NCBI RefSeq assembly: GCF_902726655.1
Contig: NZ_CACVAN010000001.1
Span: 3,286,001 to 3,350,000, forward strand
DNA: 64,000 nucleotides
Direction of reading: 5' to 3'
DNA from: Virgibacillus ihumii
GTDB lineage: Bacteria; Bacillota; Bacilli; Bacillales; Amphibacillaceae
The position numbers were made by a program, and so were the translations under genes. Positions 26,234 to 33,663 of this stretch are shown one piece after another (position 1 is the stretch's first letter; the number at the start of each line of letters is the position of its first letter). The notes under the pieces are model-generated. The model was not told the origin of the DNA, did not search any database, and saw nothing but the letters and a program-made list of their open reading frames with translations.

Positions 26234-26250
26234 CGCCCGTTGCGGAAGAT
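26234..26250 (-). repeat. Dispersed repeat, copy 6, half (5' exon of intron remnant)
   Basis: On the minus strand, TCTTCCGCAACGGGCG, matching the left flank CTTCCTCAAACGGGCGC of copies 3 and 5, ends where the intron remnant begins. Confidence 0.55.
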
Positions 26251-26395
26251 AGGTAATCAATTTCAGTATTATTGTAAGGCTACCAACTTTGTTGTTAAAT
26301 GACTGACTTGGATGTTACACGACAACAATAACCATTACGGAAGGTTTTCTAAAAGAAATGTACGATGATTGGTATTAAGATAAAAGTATTCTTCA

Positions 26396-26433
26396 GCTAA
26401 AGGGCGCTTTTCCCTAATAAGGAATAGTAGCGT
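26396..26433. repeat. Dispersed GGGCGC palindromic repeat, copy 7
   Basis: AAAGGGCGCTTTTCCCTAAT followed by AAGGAATAGTAGCG; same loop TCCCTAATAAGGA as copy 8, with a shortened right arm. Confidence 0.6.
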
Positions 26434-26539
26434 CATTATCGCATATAAAGGACATATTATTGAATCAAGGCAGGAATTTTGTGAAGGAAATAGAAGTTTA
26501 GATAAATAAAATAATTTAAGAGAGGGGCTGGCGAGGGGG

Positions 26540-27013
26540 ATGGATGTTATGCTTCAGGGTTTGTTGGATTACCTTCAGGGAATAGGTATATTTTTGGTCA
26601 TTTTGTTTGTCATCATCACGAGTCTTGTAGTAGGAAGCAGATGGATTGAGAATCGAATTCTAAAATACCTGAAACCCCGTGCAAGGGACCTTGCCATTGT
26701 TCTAAATATCAGTAGTCTCGAATTACTTACCACCTGGGGTTTTGTTTATATTTCGGGTTGGCGGTTTATCGATGTACTGTTTATGATGAGCTTGATGCTT
26801 TTGTCGGTGATGTGGGTGTCTGCTGTCTTTAAAAGTAGTTTTGATAATTACACAAGAGCAGAGGCAAAGGAGTTACCTGGTGTGGACGCGAAGCAACAGG
26901 TTACGGTTTCCCGGTTTACGCTGACACCGGCCAAGTCAGGAACCCTATTGTTTGGAATAACCGGTTTTATAACGAGCTTTATCATGTATATGCCTTATTT
27001 TATTAACCTCTGA
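26540..27013 (+). CDS. Hypothetical membrane protein
   Basis: 157 residues with hydrophobic segments at about 12-30, 55-70, 75-95 and 130-155, separated by a short basic loop (RWIENRILKYLKPRARD) and a polar loop (residues 98-125, YTRAEAKELPGVDAKQQ). I do not recognise the family. AGAGAGGGGCT precedes the start region, and the ATG at 26540 or 26549 could be used. It stands alone between repeat copies 7 and 8. Moderate confidence that it is a real gene, from length, membrane pattern and normal codon use. Confidence 0.65.
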   Translation: MDVMLQGLLDYLQGIGIFLVILFVIITSLVVGSRWIENRILKYLKPRARDLAIVLNISSLELLTTWGFVYISGWRFIDVLFMMSLMLLSVMWVSAVFKSSFDNYTRAEAKELPGVDAKQQVTVSRFTLTPAKSGTLLFGITGFITSFIMYMPYFINL

Positions 27014-27052
27014 TTTTGGGAACGGTGGTGGATGAGGATGGGGATTAAGCAA

Positions 27053-27087
27053 ACGGGCGCTATTCCCTAATAAGGATTAGCGCCCGT
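27053..27087. repeat. Dispersed palindromic repeat, copy 8 (complete)
   Basis: The best copy: ACGGGCGCTA pairs perfectly with TAGCGCCCGT around TTCCCTAATAAGGAT, in which TCC and GGA can also pair. It lies 40 bases after a membrane protein gene and could serve as terminator, but has no T-run. Confidence 0.75.
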
Positions 27088-27204
27088 AATACATTAAAAG
27101 ACCTATTCACGAAATATCCTTTTGTGTTGATAAAACGAATGCGAGAAAAATAAATGCAATGTTTTAATCTTATCTTAGAGTGTATAAATTGTGGGGTATT
27201 CATT

Positions 27205-27384
27205 TTAAATAAGAGATGTCGGGGGTGATTGAGACATAAATTTGGCGCGATGATAATTTTTTCTTTCAGAATTTGTGTAAGCAGGAGAGTTCCCTTTTTT
27301 CTTATTTATTAGATCAATCAAGACTGCGGTAACAATAGCTACCACTACGGGCAGTATAAATATAAATAAAAACATAGTAATCAT
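27205..27384 (-). CDS. Small single-span membrane protein
   Basis: 59 codons with a clear ribosome binding site (AAAGAAGGTGA) before the ATG at 27384. The protein starts MITMFLFIFILPVVVAIVTA, one membrane helix, then a short basic tail (LIDLINKKKGNSPAYTNSE) without further features. It resembles the tiny YtzI-like membrane proteins of Bacillus in layout, though I cannot assign a family. It is oriented against its neighbours in an otherwise empty 750-bp gap. Confidence 0.6.
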   Translation of the reverse strand: MITMFLFIFILPVVVAIVTAVLIDLINKKKGNSPAYTNSERKNYHRAKFMSQSPPTSLI

Positions 27385-27542
27385 TCACCTTCTTTTAAAT
27401 CGTAACATTGTAAAATACAAACTTTCTGACCCTTTGTTAAATGATTTTCTTTATCCTTATTCTAACATATTTTTCAAAAAATCAAAATACTCATTTGTAC
27501 ATTTCGCAACACCAGGTAATAGCAGCAATGGAGAATCCTGTT

Positions 27543-27576
27543 AACGGGCGCCTTTCCTTAATAGGGATTAGCGCTG
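27543..27576. repeat. Dispersed GGGCGC palindromic repeat, copy 9
   Basis: AACGGGCGCCTTTCCTTAAT followed by AGGGATTAGCGCTG; same loop pattern, right arm slightly decayed. Confidence 0.6.
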
Positions 27577-27730
27577 ATATCTCATATAAGTGAAATCAAT
27601 ATGGTTCGAAAAAAGTGGCAAAAAGGTTCACGAATCGTTTTTTGCTAGATTCCTGAAAAGAATGCAGGTGCAGTTTATTAAAATGAATGAAATGGTTGAC
27701 GATATAAGTTTAGGATTGATATCCTTTAAA

Positions 27731-27750
27731 TAGAAAGGTCGTTCTATATA
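27731..27750. promoter_or_regulatory. TetR-type operator, copy 1
   Basis: TAGAAAGGTCGTTCTATATA: TAGAA and TTCTA form a dyad around AGGTCG. An almost identical site precedes the MFS gene at 28344. Located 21 bases before the TetR gene. Confidence 0.7.
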
Positions 27751-27771
27751 AATGAAAGTGGAGTGAAGGTT

Positions 27772-28317
27772 ATGAGTCGATCTGTTAAAAAAGAAACATT
27801 ACTTAAAGTGGCCGAACGATTATTTTATGAGCATGGATTTCGTGGAGTAGGATTGAAACAAATCATCAGTGAAGCAAATGTGGCAACGATGACACTTTAT
27901 AATCATTTTCTTTCCAAGGATAATTTAGTCGAAGAAGTACTTAGAAAGCGTGAAGAACGCTATTGGTTTTATTTGGATTCACATGTGGAAATGGATTCGG
28001 GTTCTCCTTTCATTCTTGCTGTTGAAGCTCACGGCCGTTGGTTAAAAGAACAATCCTACAAAGGAGATATGTTTTTAAGAGCAATAGAAGATTATACGGG
28101 TACTGATAATGAGATTGAAAACATTGCAAGAGGTCACAAATTGAAATTGCTTAAATATTTTCAGCAATTGGCTCAAAGTAAGGGGAAAGATAACGAACGG
28201 GACTTAGCTTATCAGTTTACATTGCTGCTCGAAGGAACTACCTCCATGACAACTTTGATTGGTGCAGAGAAAGCAACGGAATATTCCATTGCGATGGCGA
28301 GGACGCTTGTCCAATAG
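27772..28317 (+). CDS. TetR-family transcriptional repressor
   Basis: 181-residue regulator. The N-terminal helix-turn-helix (about 8-55) has AERLFYEHGFRGVGLKQIISEANVATMTLYNHFLSKDNLV. The C-terminal ligand domain is variable and gives no ligand. I prefer the ATG at 27772 to the GTG at 27763, which overlaps GGAGTGAAGG. Matching dyads in front of this gene and of the next (MFS) indicate autoregulation and control of the exporter. Confidence 0.9.
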   Translation: MSRSVKKETLLKVAERLFYEHGFRGVGLKQIISEANVATMTLYNHFLSKDNLVEEVLRKREERYWFYLDSHVEMDSGSPFILAVEAHGRWLKEQSYKGDMFLRAIEDYTGTDNEIENIARGHKLKLLKYFQQLAQSKGKDNERDLAYQFTLLLEGTTSMTTLIGAEKATEYSIAMARTLVQ

Positions 28318-28343
28318 ACATCGTAATTTTTTTAACTCAAAAG

Positions 28344-28363
28344 TATAAAGGTCGTTCTATATA
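28344..28363. promoter_or_regulatory. TetR-type operator, copy 2
   Basis: TATAAAGGTCGTTCTATATA, 17 of 20 bases equal to the site at 27731. It overlaps a TATAAT-like -10 box before the MFS gene. Confidence 0.7.
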
Positions 28364-28390
28364 ATTCGGGCAATTATAAGGAGGGGTACC

Positions 28391-29536
28391 TTGAATTTTT
28401 CAAGGTTGGTTTTACCTGGAGTTACCATGATCGCTGTTACTTATGGATTGGCACGGTTTAGCTTTGGATTGCTTCTGCCTGAAATAAATCAATCACTTGG
28501 AATGTCTGAGTATATATCAGGAGTAATCTCATCATTATTTTATTTGTCCTATTGCTTTACAATTATCCTGTCCACTGTCATCACTACAACAGACGGACCA
28601 AGAAGAATGATTCTCTTAGCCGGATTATCAGCCTTTGTTGGACTGCTGTTAATGAGCATTACGCCGAATGTATGGGTGCTGGCGTTAGGCGTGATATTTG
28701 CTGGAGGAAGCACAGGCTTGGCGTCTCCGCCTTATGGGGCGGCGATATCGCTTTGGATTAATGAAGATCGGCAAGCCAAAGCGAATACGTGGATTAATTC
28801 AGGTACAAGTTTTGGTATAGCCCTTTCCGGAGCTGGAGCGATTTTGTTAATATCGAATTGGAGACTGACGTACTTGATTTATACTATCCTGACTTTCCTG
28901 GTGTTGATATGGAATTTCAAGGCTATTCCTCAAGACAGGATGGGTTCGAGGCTGACGTTTAAAAAAGGGGATCTCTCCATTAAGGGTGTAAAGGGATCTA
29001 TCCCTTTGGTTTTGGCATCTCTTACACTGGGAATATCGACAGCAGCCTTTTGGACATTTTCCAGATCATTTATTGAAACAGCTGGAGATTACAGTAATTG
29101 GCAGCTATCCGGATTTTGGGTCATCATAGGACTTTTTGGTGTGCTGGGCGGGTTCTCCGGCTCTCTAATTGAAAAAGGAGGACTGTCTTTTGCTTATAAA
29201 TTAGGAGGGCTGTTAATAGCTTCATCATCGATTGTTCTGGCTGCTGCACCTGGCAACGTGTTAATCGCTTACGTATCGGCCGGATTGTTTGGCTGCTCCT
29301 ATATATTCTTAACCGGTGTTCTTCTTGTTTGGGGGATCCGGGTATTTATTACGAATGCATCATTAGGTATTGGCGTTCCATTTTTACTGCTGGCTGTTGG
29401 ACAGGTAATAGGTTCAATACTCGCTGGATGGTTTATTGGAACGTATGGCTATGTTACTTCTTTTATTTTTTATGGAATAGTTGGCATGGCGACTGTCTTT
29501 ATGGGACCAAAAAGGCCATTATTGATTCAGGAATAG
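28391..29536 (+). CDS. MFS transporter (YbfB/CynX-like)
   Basis: 381-residue membrane protein with 11-12 hydrophobic segments. MIAVTYGLARFSFGLLLPEI at the N-terminus is typical of the YbfB-type MFS group, followed by the DGPRRMILLAG cytoplasmic loop (family motif A position) and the GGSTGLASPPYGAAIS helix. The substrate is unknown; control by a TetR repressor and the adjacent FMN reductase suggest export of a toxic compound. TTG start behind AAGGAGGGG. Confidence 0.87.
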   Translation: MNFSRLVLPGVTMIAVTYGLARFSFGLLLPEINQSLGMSEYISGVISSLFYLSYCFTIILSTVITTTDGPRRMILLAGLSAFVGLLLMSITPNVWVLALGVIFAGGSTGLASPPYGAAISLWINEDRQAKANTWINSGTSFGIALSGAGAILLISNWRLTYLIYTILTFLVLIWNFKAIPQDRMGSRLTFKKGDLSIKGVKGSIPLVLASLTLGISTAAFWTFSRSFIETAGDYSNWQLSGFWVIIGLFGVLGGFSGSLIEKGGLSFAYKLGGLLIASSSIVLAAAPGNVLIAYVSAGLFGCSYIFLTGVLLVWGIRVFITNASLGIGVPFLLLAVGQVIGSILAGWFIGTYGYVTSFIFYGIVGMATVFMGPKRPLLIQE

Positions 29537-29663
29537 GCAGTTGAGTAAAACTCAAATCCTGCCAGCATTATCATTTAAGGCAAAGGTTCTGTCCTTCTGA
29601 ACTCCTTATGATAAAATAATGGCTGGATAGACGTTAAACTTGTTAGAACTAAGAGGAGGCGTA

Positions 29664-30218
29664 ATGTTGAAGTTAGTTGGCGTTTCAGGGACTTTGGCTG
29701 GAGGAAAGACATCCAAGGCTGTTTATGATGTATTGGAAGCTGCCAGTCTGATGGATAGATCGTTGAAGACCGAACTAATTGATTTAAGGGATTATGACCT
29801 GTCGTTCGCTGACGGATCCCCGCTTGCTTATTTCGACGATGACACTTGGCCCGTGGCTGATAAAATCCTGTCTGCAGACTGTTTGGTATTTGGCACACCG
29901 ATTTATCAAGCTTCCATCGCTGGGGTATTGAAAAATCTGCTCGATCATCTTCCCGAATATGCTTTTAAAAATAAAGTTACCGGTATTGTTGCAACAGGCT
30001 TTTCTGAGAAACATTTCCTTGTAACGGAATACCAGTTGAAACCCATTCTTTCTTATTTTAAGGGGCTGGTTCCTACAGGAAATGTGTTTGTGCAGAATGA
30101 TTGCTTCGATTTGGAAACGGAAGAAATCACCGATAAACTGGTTGCTAAACGACTGCAAAACCTTGCTGATGAGATTTTGTTTTTGCAGCAGAGTATTAAT
30201 GGTCGGATGAAGCAGTGA
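29664..30218 (+). CDS. NADPH-dependent FMN reductase
   Basis: 184-residue flavodoxin-fold protein of the SsuE/FMN_red family. KLVGVSGTLAGGKTSKAVYDVLE is the phosphate loop; CLVFGTPIYQASIAGVLKNLLDHLP is the flavin-binding segment. It reduces FMN, quinones or azo compounds with NADPH. The ATG at 29664 lies behind GAGGAGGC; an upstream TTG in the same frame overlaps this. It follows the TetR-MFS pair, 127 bases downstream, and may be part of that response. A strong terminator follows. Confidence 0.85.
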   Translation: MLKLVGVSGTLAGGKTSKAVYDVLEAASLMDRSLKTELIDLRDYDLSFADGSPLAYFDDDTWPVADKILSADCLVFGTPIYQASIAGVLKNLLDHLPEYAFKNKVTGIVATGFSEKHFLVTEYQLKPILSYFKGLVPTGNVFVQNDCFDLETEEITDKLVAKRLQNLADEILFLQQSINGRMKQ

Positions 30219-30290
30219 AGGCCAGGTGGTGTCAATTTTGTTCATAAACCTTGAGCTAAGAAGTAACAAGGAATGAATCTTTTTATAATT

Positions 30291-30334
30291 TAAACGGGGC
30301 GCTTTTCGTACAAAGAAAAGCGCCCCGTTTAAAA
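30291..30334. terminator. Strong bidirectional terminator (related to the dispersed repeat)
   Basis: AAACGGGGCGCTTTTC pairs with GAAAAGCGCCCCGTTT across GTACAAA, flanked by A and T runs. It separates the FMN reductase and the convergent sulfotransferase gene and resembles the GGGCGC repeats. Confidence 0.85.
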
Positions 30335-30367
30335 GGTTTTATCCCTATTATAGATGACCTTAATGAA

Positions 30368-31444
30368 TTAGATATACTCCAGTAATTTCAACGCCGGTTC
30401 ACTTGCCCTCTCAAGCTTTTTCCGTTTTTCTGCTGGTAATTCAGGCCAAGTGGCTGGCTTCGATCGAATCATAGAAGCACTTTGTTCGACCCATTTTTCA
30501 TTTTCCTGAGCAGTGGCTGATGCCGGCTGTATAAATTGAATGATGCGCCTGAGTTGATCGTGCGGTGTTTCCGTTAGCGACTCGTAACGAAGATAAAGCA
30601 CTTGCTCTGATGGTAGTTTGGAAATATTTTTTTCAGCTGAAACTAAGGATGAAGATAAGTTTTCCCCCAAGGCCTCATAAGACATTTCATAGTTATTGAA
30701 TTGCTCCATGTCAAAGTAATCCGGGTGCAGCCATTTGAACTCCCCTAAGCGGGATACATCGCTGTTTGGGTTCGTGGGGTCCTCACCAGTAGTTTCCTTA
30801 GCCTTTTTTAATGCCGTACCTAATTTAAAAGCTTGAAATCGGTTGAAGGCCATTGCAGTTTCCCTGACATCGCGGTACAAAAATATAAATTTAGCATCCG
30901 GAAACATGTCGATTAAACGATCTACGAAATGGACTGACACCCCGGACCGTTCCACACAAACATCCTTTTGGTATCTTCGCAGGAGCCATTCAAATAGACG
31001 CTGGTACTGGCGGTCAAGCCGATCTTCCGGGAATTGGGGAACCACTGATTCCAATTCTTCGTACAATTCGTCTGGTTTTTCCGTTATATGGGGGAGTGTC
31101 ATAGCAAGAATAGCTGGTACTCCCGTTTTAAAATTAAATCGTGATGTATCAGTGACTTTATATAAAAATTCTTTAAGCCGTACCCCTTTTTTGATATAAG
31201 GTTCGATATTAAGAGGCACCTTTTTTGCAAGAAGGTCCCAAAATTGTTTTCCGTCCCATCTTTCCAATGACAATCCAGGCCAGTTGTTTGCTTCTGGATC
31301 CGGACCGGAAGAATTCATATTGATCGATAATAAGAATTCCGAAAGACTAAGTATATTAGGGTTTAAGTTAATGCAATTTGATAAGGCTGTTGATCCACTT
31401 CTTCCAGTAGAAATAATGAAAACCGGTTTTGTGATAATGACCAT
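30368..31444 (-). CDS. Sulfotransferase family protein
   Basis: 358-residue cytosolic enzyme that would transfer sulfate from PAPS. The 5'-phosphosulfate loop is FIISTGRSGSTALSNC (residues 9-24). The 3'-phosphate motif is KFIFLYRDVRETAMAFNRF. EQVLYLRYESLTETP near the C-terminus is the usual late family segment. The acceptor is unknown. Such enzymes are sporadic in Bacillaceae, so horizontal transfer is plausible. TAGGAG lies unusually close to the ATG. It is a single gene, convergent with the FMN reductase gene, and no PAPS-synthesis genes are nearby. Confidence 0.85.
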   Translation of the reverse strand: MVIITKPVFIISTGRSGSTALSNCINLNPNILSLSEFLLSINMNSSGPDPEANNWPGLSLERWDGKQFWDLLAKKVPLNIEPYIKKGVRLKEFLYKVTDTSRFNFKTGVPAILAMTLPHITEKPDELYEELESVVPQFPEDRLDRQYQRLFEWLLRRYQKDVCVERSGVSVHFVDRLIDMFPDAKFIFLYRDVRETAMAFNRFQAFKLGTALKKAKETTGEDPTNPNSDVSRLGEFKWLHPDYFDMEQFNNYEMSYEALGENLSSSLVSAEKNISKLPSEQVLYLRYESLTETPHDQLRRIIQFIQPASATAQENEKWVEQSASMIRSKPATWPELPAEKRKKLERASEPALKLLEYI

Positions 31445-31627
31445 CTCCTAAATTTGGATTACTATTAAAAGTTTGTATATTATAATTTTAATGCCGCCTA
31501 TAAAAAGGTTCAATAAGCCGGTTTTCCCATATAGTAAGGTCCCTTCATTGAACGGTCATCTTGGTATATAAGCGGTTTGCACTATTTTTTGGTAAAAATG
31601 TTTCACTGTTTTAATACTGCACCGTTA
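31445..31627. other. Intergenic spacer between divergent genes
   Basis: Spacer between the leftward sulfotransferase gene and the rightward MarR promoter. I see a TATAAT on the minus strand near 31480 that may serve the sulfotransferase gene, and nothing else. Confidence 0.35.
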
Positions 31628-31656
31628 TTGACAGTATTATTATCCGATGGTATTAT
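31628..31656 (+). promoter_or_regulatory. Promoter of the MarR gene
   Basis: TTGACA (31628-31633), 17-bp spacer, TATTAT (31651-31656). A weak copy of the ATATTCTGAATTCAGAATAT palindrome (31686-31705, 13 of 20 bases) lies downstream. Confidence 0.7.
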
Positions 31657-31744
31657 ATACTTAAATTAAATAATACGAATTTGAAATAAATTAATTCAAG
31701 ATAAATTTTGGTGTGAATGGCAGCTTATTGACGGGGTGAGACAA

Positions 31745-32179
31745 TTGAGCGATGCAAATACCAGCCTTAAAGCTTTTACAGTTCTAAATCGGGCAACGCA
31801 ATCCATACAGGATGTTCTTAAAAAAGATGTGGCTCAGTATGGAATGAATCTTAATGAGTTTGCTGTTTTGGAATTACTGTATCATAAAGGTGATCAGCCA
31901 ATACAACAAATTGGAAGAAATATTCTGGTTGCCAACAGCAGTATAACGTACGTTGTTGATAAACTTGAAAAGAAAGGATATCTATACCGAAGAGCTTGTC
32001 CGGATGATCGTCGTGTCATGTATGCGGCCATTACGGAACCTGGAAAAGAATTTATGGATGCGTATTTTCCGGAACATGAGAAAAAAATAGAATCTGTTTT
32101 TAATGTTTGGTCTGAAAAAGAAATCGATACTGCAATTGATTTGCTGAAGAGAGCAGGGCATCATGCAGAAGAAATGTAG
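31745..32179 (+). CDS. MarR-family regulator (MhqR-like)
   Basis: 144-residue winged helix. NLNEFAVLELLYHKGDQPIQQIGRNIL and the recognition helix NSSITYVVDKLEKKGYL are followed by the wing RRACPDDRRVMYAAIT. Similar Bacillus regulators (MhqR and relatives) sense quinones or thiol-reactive compounds and repress flavodoxin-fold reductases. TTG at 31745 behind GGGGTGA is preferred to the GTG within that site. A 20-bp palindrome downstream and a related one before wrbA suggest control of the next two genes. Confidence 0.88.
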   Translation: MSDANTSLKAFTVLNRATQSIQDVLKKDVAQYGMNLNEFAVLELLYHKGDQPIQQIGRNILVANSSITYVVDKLEKKGYLYRRACPDDRRVMYAAITEPGKEFMDAYFPEHEKKIESVFNVWSEKEIDTAIDLLKRAGHHAEEM

Positions 32180-32197
32180 TTAAAATTTTTTAACCAT

Positions 32198-32217
32198 ATA
32201 TTCTGAATTCAGAATAT
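32198..32217. promoter_or_regulatory. Perfect 20-bp palindrome upstream of the spx gene
   Basis: ATATTCTGAATTCAGAATAT, fully symmetric, between the MarR gene and the spx gene, and close to a possible -10 TAAAAT. Likely MarR operator. Confidence 0.75.
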
Positions 32218-32269
32218 CTAAAATAAGATATTCGTGATGATACATTAAAAATTATTATGAGGTGATTTT

Positions 32270-32665
32270 ATGGTTACACTTTACACGACACCAAGTTGCA
32301 CATCCTGCAGAAAGGCAAAAGCATGGTTACAGGAGCAGGGTGTACCTTTTCAAGAACGTAATTTGTTTCATGAGCCATTAACCGAGGACGAAATCAAGGG
32401 TGTTTTGCGCTTAACGGAGGATGGAACGGATGAGATTATTTCAAAACGTTCTAAAGTGTTTAAAACGATAGATGTTGATGTTGAGCAATTACCAATAAAA
32501 AATCTATACAGCTTGATTGAAAAAAATCCAGGTATTTTAAAACGACCCATTATTAAGGATGAAAGGCGTATGCAGGTAGGATACAACGAAGATGAGATCC
32601 GCAAGTTCCTGCCAAGAACAGTTCGAAGGTTTCAATTACAGGAGGCGCAGAAAATCATTAACTGA
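32270..32665 (+). CDS. spx: Spx-family redox regulator
   Basis: 131-residue thioredoxin-fold protein that binds the RNA polymerase alpha C-terminal domain and redirects transcription in disulfide stress. The redox switch is CTSC (Cys10, Cys13). [24 protein letters not shown] and [15 protein letters not shown] are nearly as in B. subtilis Spx (131 residues). The usual spx locus is elsewhere (beside yjbC), so this is probably a paralogue under local MarR control. GAGGTG precedes the ATG. Confidence 0.93.
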   Translation: MVTLYTTPSCTSCRKAKAWLQEQGVPFQERNLFHEPLTEDEIKGVLRLTEDGTDEIISKRSKVFKTIDVDVEQLPIKNLYSLIEKNPGILKRPIIKDERRMQVGYNEDEIRKFLPRTVRRFQLQEAQKIIN

Positions 32666-32730
32666 TGCAGCAAAATAGTCGCTTGAAACAATGGGAGAAG
32701 AAATGGTGGGCAATGGAATAATATAAGCAT

Positions 32731-32750
32731 ATATTTTGAATTAAGGATAT
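32731..32750. promoter_or_regulatory. Second, imperfect copy of the palindrome upstream of wrbA
   Basis: ATATTTTGAATTAAGGATAT, 16 of 20 bases equal to the perfect site at 32198. It lies 170 bases before the flavodoxin gene. Confidence 0.55.
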
Positions 32751-32918
32751 ATGAAATGATAATATACAAATTAGTAATAAGGAGCCATTTGTCTTGTGAA
32801 CTCTTGGTTTAAACGGAGTCTCCTGCAATGAACCACCTCAAATGTCTTAAACATTCATTTTAAAGGGGGTGGAAATTTATTAAAAGTTGTTAAAACTAAA
32901 CAAAAGAAGGTGTAATAT

Positions 32919-33578
32919 ATGAGTTTTTTAGATAAAATATTTGGAAAATCAAAGGAGAATGAAAATATGTCAAACGTTAAATTAGCAGTGGTTTTTTACA
33001 GTATGAGCGGAACAAATTATCAAATGGCAAAATGGGCTGAAGAAGGAGCAAAAGAGGCAGGCGCCGAGGTTAAAGTATTAAAAGTGGAAGAGCTGGCTCC
33101 ACAGTCAGTTATTGATGGAAATGAAGCATGGAAAGCAACGGTGGAAGCAACAAAAGACGTTCCGGCAGCAACCTCGGATGACCTTGAATGGGCAGATGCC
33201 ATTATATTCAGTTCGCCAACACGTTTTGGTAATGTGCCATCACAAATGAAGCAATTTCTTGATATCCAGGGTGGCATTTGGGCAAGCGGCAAGACAGTGA
33301 ATAAGGTAGTAAGTGCGATGACCTCAGCACAAAATCCGCATGGTGGTCAGGAAGCTACATTGCTGTCGTTATATACTTCCATGATGCACTGGGGTGCTAT
33401 CATAGCAGCTCCAGGCTATACGGATCCGGTGCTTTTCGGTGCTGGAGGAAATCCATATGGAACAAGCGTATCTGTTGATCAGGATGGCAAAATGGTCGAG
33501 GATGTTGAAGGTGCAGTGAAGCATCAGGCCAAACGTACGGTAAATGTTGCCGAATGGGTTAAAAAGGGAAATCAATAA
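32919..33578 (+). CDS. wrbA: WrbA-type NAD(P)H:quinone oxidoreductase
   Basis: 219-residue flavodoxin-like protein of the type IV quinone reductase group. KLAVVFYSMSGTNYQMAKWAEEGAK is the FMN phosphate loop; DAIIFSSPTRFGNVPSQMKQFLD and MHWGAIIAAPGYTD are further family segments. It reduces quinones by two electrons with NAD(P)H. There are two possible starts, both with ribosome binding sites: ATG 32919 (GAAGGTG) adds MSFLDKIFGKSKENEN, and ATG 32967 (AAAGGAGAA) gives the standard length. It is preceded by the MarR-type palindrome. Confidence 0.92.
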   Translation: MSFLDKIFGKSKENENMSNVKLAVVFYSMSGTNYQMAKWAEEGAKEAGAEVKVLKVEELAPQSVIDGNEAWKATVEATKDVPAATSDDLEWADAIIFSSPTRFGNVPSQMKQFLDIQGGIWASGKTVNKVVSAMTSAQNPHGGQEATLLSLYTSMMHWGAIIAAPGYTDPVLFGAGGNPYGTSVSVDQDGKMVEDVEGAVKHQAKRTVNVAEWVKKGNQ

Positions 33579-33586
33579 ATATTAGG

Positions 33587-33616
33587 AGAGCCAATCTTAG
33601 TCAGGTTGGCTCTTTA
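33587..33616 (+). terminator. Rho-independent terminator after wrbA
   Basis: AGAGCCAA pairs with TTGGCTCT across TCTTAGTCAGG, then TT. Confidence 0.75.
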
Positions 33617-33663
33617 ACAATTGATGGTGGATAAGTAGTAATATCTGGCTGCAAATTATGAGT

